DNA of 64,000 nucleotides from the NCBI RefSeq assembly GCF_038002345.1, contig NZ_JBBOCJ010000001.1, positions 992,001 through 1,056,000 of the forward strand, in the 5' to 3' direction. Source of the DNA: Paenibacillus sp. FSL M7-0420 (GTDB lineage Bacteria > Bacillota > Bacilli > Paenibacillales > Paenibacillaceae). The notes below the pieces were generated by a model. It did not search any database and was not told the DNA's origin. It worked only from the letters and a program-made list of their open reading frames with translations. Positions 61,305-64,000 of the stretch are shown here, in pieces (within the stretch, counting starts at the first letter, position 1; the number at the start of each line of letters is the position of its first letter). The translations under genes were made by a program, and so were the position numbers.

Positions 61305-61664
61305 GTGCAACAATACATTGTAATCAAAGCTCATACATCTACTTATCCTGATCCAATCATCCTGCAAAAAGGTCAAGAAGTTTGGTATGGCAGGGAGGAT
61401 ACTCAATTTCCTAATTGGATTTTTTGTAGATCAGTGTCCACTAGCAAAGAGGGATGGGTGCCGAAGCAGATTTTAACTTCTCCAGATAGCCATGATATTG
61501 CAAAAGTGATCGAAGATTATTCCGCTCATGAACTGACAGTTACTCAAGGAGATATACTGTGGGGGTTAAAGCACTTAAACGATTGGACTTACTGTAAAAC
61601 GGATAATAACGAATACGGTTGGGTCCCAGCTTTTTGTTTATCTGACTTACACGAATCTGGTTAG
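61305..61664 (+). CDS. Tandem SH3-like domain protein
   Basis: 119 residues, two SH3-like units: IVIKAHTSTYPDPIILQKGQEVWYG ... WIFCRSVSTSKEGWVPKQIL and VIEDYSAHELTVTQGDILWG ... WTYCKTDNNEYGWVPAFCL. No signal peptide, so probably an intracellular ligand-binding protein of unknown role. The GTG start follows AAAGGAGG. The only gene directly after array 2. Confidence 0.82.
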   Translation: MQQYIVIKAHTSTYPDPIILQKGQEVWYGREDTQFPNWIFCRSVSTSKEGWVPKQILTSPDSHDIAKVIEDYSAHELTVTQGDILWGLKHLNDWTYCKTDNNEYGWVPAFCLSDLHESG

Positions 61665-61680
61665 CTCCATCTTATAAATA

Positions 61681-61722
61681 AAAGCACTGAATATCTGCGC
61701 AGCCGCAGGACTCAGTGCTTTT
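61681..61722. terminator. Bidirectional terminator
   Basis: AAAAGCACTGA pairs with TCAGTGCTTTT, with A and T tails on the two sides, between the converging SH3 and XRE genes. Confidence 0.85.
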
Positions 61723-61733
61723 TTAATCCTATC

Positions 61734-61967
61734 CTATTCCTTCCGGCGTACCTCAAATAATTCGTTAGGGCTGACTTCAAAATAGAGGCATAGCTTCATG
61801 ATTAATTCTGCTGATATTTTCTTTTTATCCATGTTGGTGTTATGCACTAATTCCATAATGGTTGTTCTTCGGTGTCCGATTTCATTAGACAATTTTAGTA
61901 CTGAGATATTGTGTGCCTTTAAAATTTTGTCGAGTTTACAGTGCAGTGTATATTTATCAAATTCCAT
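61734..61967 (-). CDS. Small XRE-family HTH regulator
   Basis: 77 residues, almost entirely an HTH: LDKILKAHNISVLKLSNEIGHRRTTIMELVHNTNMDKKKISAELIMKLCLYFEVSPNELFEV. The YozG/Cro-like layout is typical of small repressors. AGGAGGTCCCC precedes the start. It faces away from the gene at 62082, and an operator-like repeat lies between them, so autorepression and control of 62082 are likely. Confidence 0.9.
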   Translation of the reverse strand: MEFDKYTLHCKLDKILKAHNISVLKLSNEIGHRRTTIMELVHNTNMDKKKISAELIMKLCLYFEVSPNELFEVRRKE

Positions 61968-61990
61968 GGGGACCTCCTAATAATAATGAT

Positions 61991-62007
61991 TGCACTTTCA
62001 TAGTGCA
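61991..62007. promoter_or_regulatory. Operator-like inverted repeat between the XRE gene and 62082
   Basis: TGCACT and AGTGCA form perfect 6-bp arms around TTCAT. A related half-site (AACGTGCA, the inverse of TGCACGTT) occurs near 62040-62049. The position in the 114-bp divergent intergenic region fits the small XRE repressor. Confidence 0.55.
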
Positions 62008-62081
62008 TGATGTATATTATTGATATAGAAGTTGAACTTTAAACGTGCAGTTTTTGGAGGTAATCAAATGGAGGTTGCTCT

Positions 62082-62723
62082 ATGTCCAAACGTCGCCCTC
62101 GCAAACTCAATACTCAAGCTATTCTGGACATATCCCGGAAAAACTTGGTGTGGCCAGAGCTAAATGGATTACCGGATACGATCCACTACTATCATTTGAC
62201 TGATGCGCTGGGACGTAAATGGCAGACAATTGGTTGTCATGTTACGGATGCGATTAAGGTTTTTAAAATGGGAGCGTATCCACCCTGGACAATTATTATT
62301 GAAAAGGCACCTGATACGTCTGACCTAACAGCTCGAGAATTGGTAGCGATTCTTAACTGTGATGACAAAGCGTTAGTTAATGACATGCAAATTATTTTAA
62401 ATACACCAGTAAGATGCAATCAGTTTATAAATACGATTGTTAACGTTAATCATTATAGCATTTTTACAGTGTTATATGACCTGAAAAATGAGTATCTACT
62501 AAATGATCCAATACCCACTCCAGACTTTGAAACTATGTATAAAATAAACCCGATCGAAGCCTTATCCCGATTGTACTTGGAAAATGTAGATACATTGGAT
62601 TATTGGGATTGGGTGCAAGCTGGAGGTTCCGCTGAGCTGGCCGTTGATTTCAGAAAAGAACAACCCACTTTAACATTTATTCAAGCTATTGAACAGGCTG
62701 AACGGGTCAATAGAGCTAGATAA
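62082..62723 (+). CDS. Hypothetical protein between CRISPR arrays
   Basis: 213 residues; no family recognised. Basic start (SKRRPRKLNTQAILDISRKNLVWPELNGL), then YYHLTDALGRKWQTIGCHVTDAIKVFKMGAYPPWTIIIE and a helical C-terminal half. ATG 62082 has GGAGG 7 bases ahead, which argues for translation. Divergent from the small XRE regulator. The layout repressor plus unknown protein between two arrays could be a phage-derived or defence-related pair, but nothing in the protein proves it. Confidence 0.65.
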   Translation: MSKRRPRKLNTQAILDISRKNLVWPELNGLPDTIHYYHLTDALGRKWQTIGCHVTDAIKVFKMGAYPPWTIIIEKAPDTSDLTARELVAILNCDDKALVNDMQIILNTPVRCNQFINTIVNVNHYSIFTVLYDLKNEYLLNDPIPTPDFETMYKINPIEALSRLYLENVDTLDYWDWVQAGGSAELAVDFRKEQPTLTFIQAIEQAERVNRAR

Positions 62724-62789
62724 AATACTAGGAGTGAGCAAAATCGTTTTGCAGATTATAAGCTGTCAGGTAAAATAAGGGATAAGGCT

Positions 62790-62971
62790 GGTGCGAATGC
62801 CATGCTCCCATGAAATCCCCGGGAGATTCGCACCTCAGAATTTGTCGAAACTCTAACATTTAAAGAGTGTGCTTGGAAAGTCAAGAGTGGGCTGATACTT
62901 TTTCTAGAATAGAGTTTGGAGGAAGATAGTGAATTAATACGGAAAAAGCATAGGTTATGCTGTTTTCCGCT
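62790..62971 (+). promoter_or_regulatory. Leader of CRISPR array 3
   Basis: Conserved block 62790-62849 (arms GGTGCGAA at 62790-62797 and TTCGCACC at 62827-62834, then GAATTTGTCGAA). It is closer to the array 1 leader, including GTCAAGAGTGG and the terminal AAAAGCATAGGTTATGCTG with TTTTCCGCT before the first repeat. Confidence 0.8.
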
Positions 62972-64000
62972 GTCGCACTCTATACGAGTGCGTGGATTGA
63001 AATCGTTTATCCTTATGGACACGTACATACACATTGAGTCGCACTCTATACGAGTGCGTGGATTGAAATTCTTCATTCTAGCCTTCAAGTCACGACAAGT
63101 GAACGTCGCACTCTATACGAGTGCGTGGATTGAAATTTTACACTGAGGAGGAGAACGTGCCGAAGGATAGTCGCACTCTATACGAGTGCGTGGATTGAAA
63201 TCTTTCTGTGCACAAGAAACAATGTCTTAACGTTGTCGCACTCTATACGAGTGCGTGGATTGAAATCATGATGTCTTCAGAGTCCAGTTCAGGAATCCCT
63301 GTCGCACTCTATACGAGTGCGTGGATTGAAATTGTGATTCATCCGCCATGACGAACATGTGCATGAACGGTCGCACTCTATACGAGTGCGTGGATTGAAA
63401 TGTTGTTAGAGGATTTATTAAGGGCTTTACGGGCGAGTCGCACTCTATACGAGTGCGTGGATTGAAATTTACCGATATAATGGAGTACGAAAAATCGTCT
63501 GACGTCGCACTCTATACGAGTGCGTGGATTGAAATATCGAACCCGGCTCGTATGAACGAACGTTCGGGGTCGCACTCTATACGAGTGCGTGGATTGAAAT
63601 TTGGGATGCGACAGTGGGCCGCGCGCAGCAGCTGAAGTCGCACTCTATACGAGTGCGTGGATTGAAATCTAAAGCCATTATTGCCCCACTTACGTCTTTC
63701 CTGTCGCACTCTATACGAGTGCGTGGATTGAAATACCCTGTAAGATAAAAGCCGTTCCATCGTATATAACGTCGCACTCTATACGAGTGCGTGGATTGAA
63801 ATAGTAGCAGGGCGAAGTCCACAGCCAAGCCGTAATTGTCGCACTCTATACGAGTGCGTGGATTGAAATAGCAGGTAAGCCCTACCGGATCGGTCCGGAA
63901 TATCGTCGCACTCTATACGAGTGCGTGGATTGAAATTCTTCACCCTTTCCTGTTCGATTGCCACATGATCGTCGCACTCTATACGAGTGCGTGGATTGAA
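62972..64000 (+). CRISPR. CRISPR array 3, type I-C-like, at least 16 repeats, cut by the window end
   Basis: Sixteen repeats (the last, from 63971, runs into the window edge after 30 bases) and 15 spacers of 33-37 nt. All repeats are identical with loop TATAC between the arms CGCACTC and GAGTGCG. The absence of decay in the visible part agrees with the leader-proximal end being shown. cas genes might follow beyond the window. Confidence 0.97.

Overview
The window looks like a chromosomal piece of a Paenibacillus-type endospore-forming Firmicute. The evidence is a ydcC-like / alr / ndoAI / ndoA block in the order known from Bacillus subtilis, two exported proteins with S-layer homology (SLH) repeats, an LplA/LplB/YtcP-type sugar importer without its own ATPase, a tricistronic GerA-type spore germination operon, and strong AGGAGG-type ribosome sites with GTG and TTG starts. 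No rRNA, tRNA, insertion sequence or integrase was seen.

Layout. 1-5.1 kb: ECF sigma factor with a membrane anti-sigma-like partner, sporulation lipoprotein, alanine racemase and the NdoAI/NdoA (MazEF-type) pair. 5.2-10.8 kb: TetR regulator with MFS pump (the regulator seems to start at a rare ATT codon), Tex, and a tandem GNAT protein. 10.9-17.8 kb: carbohydrate ABC importer with AraC regulator, flanked by two paralogous SLH proteins. 17.9-20.9 kb: aldo-keto reductase and a second TetR/MFS module using the same operator type as the first. 21.1-40.7 kb: a winged-helix regulator followed by one long + strand operon, the centrepiece of the window. 41-42.4 kb: CRISPR array 1. 42.5-60 kb: a visibly more AT-rich accessory stretch with a germination operon, housekeeping enzymes, small membrane proteins and decayed genes. 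60-64 kb: CRISPR arrays 2 and 3, separated by a small regulator/unknown gene pair. No cas gene is present.

The operon at about 22-40.7 kb encodes a minimal type II polyketide synthase (KS-alpha with active-site Cys, chain length factor without it, ACP), a TcmN-like aromatase/cyclase, a TcmJ-like cupin cyclase, a phosphopantetheinyl transferase and an exporter. I see no flavin monooxygenase or P450, the usual tailoring enzymes of actinomycete clusters. Instead it carries three HemW-like radical SAM enzymes, two cobalamin-binding-type radical SAM enzymes, a U32-type protein with two cysteine clusters and a PCP-reductase-like tail, and an iron-sulfur flavoprotein fused to a thioredoxin-like domain. 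I infer an aromatic polyketide decorated by oxygen-independent chemistry, possibly with a HEAT-repeat self-protection protein. The product is unknown to me.

The three CRISPR arrays are type I-C-like (32-nt repeat). They share a leader with a conserved hairpin block 180-182 bp before the first repeat. The repeats differ between arrays almost only in the 5-nt hairpin loop. A solitary 19-nt leader/repeat junction relic lies at 18.9 kb.
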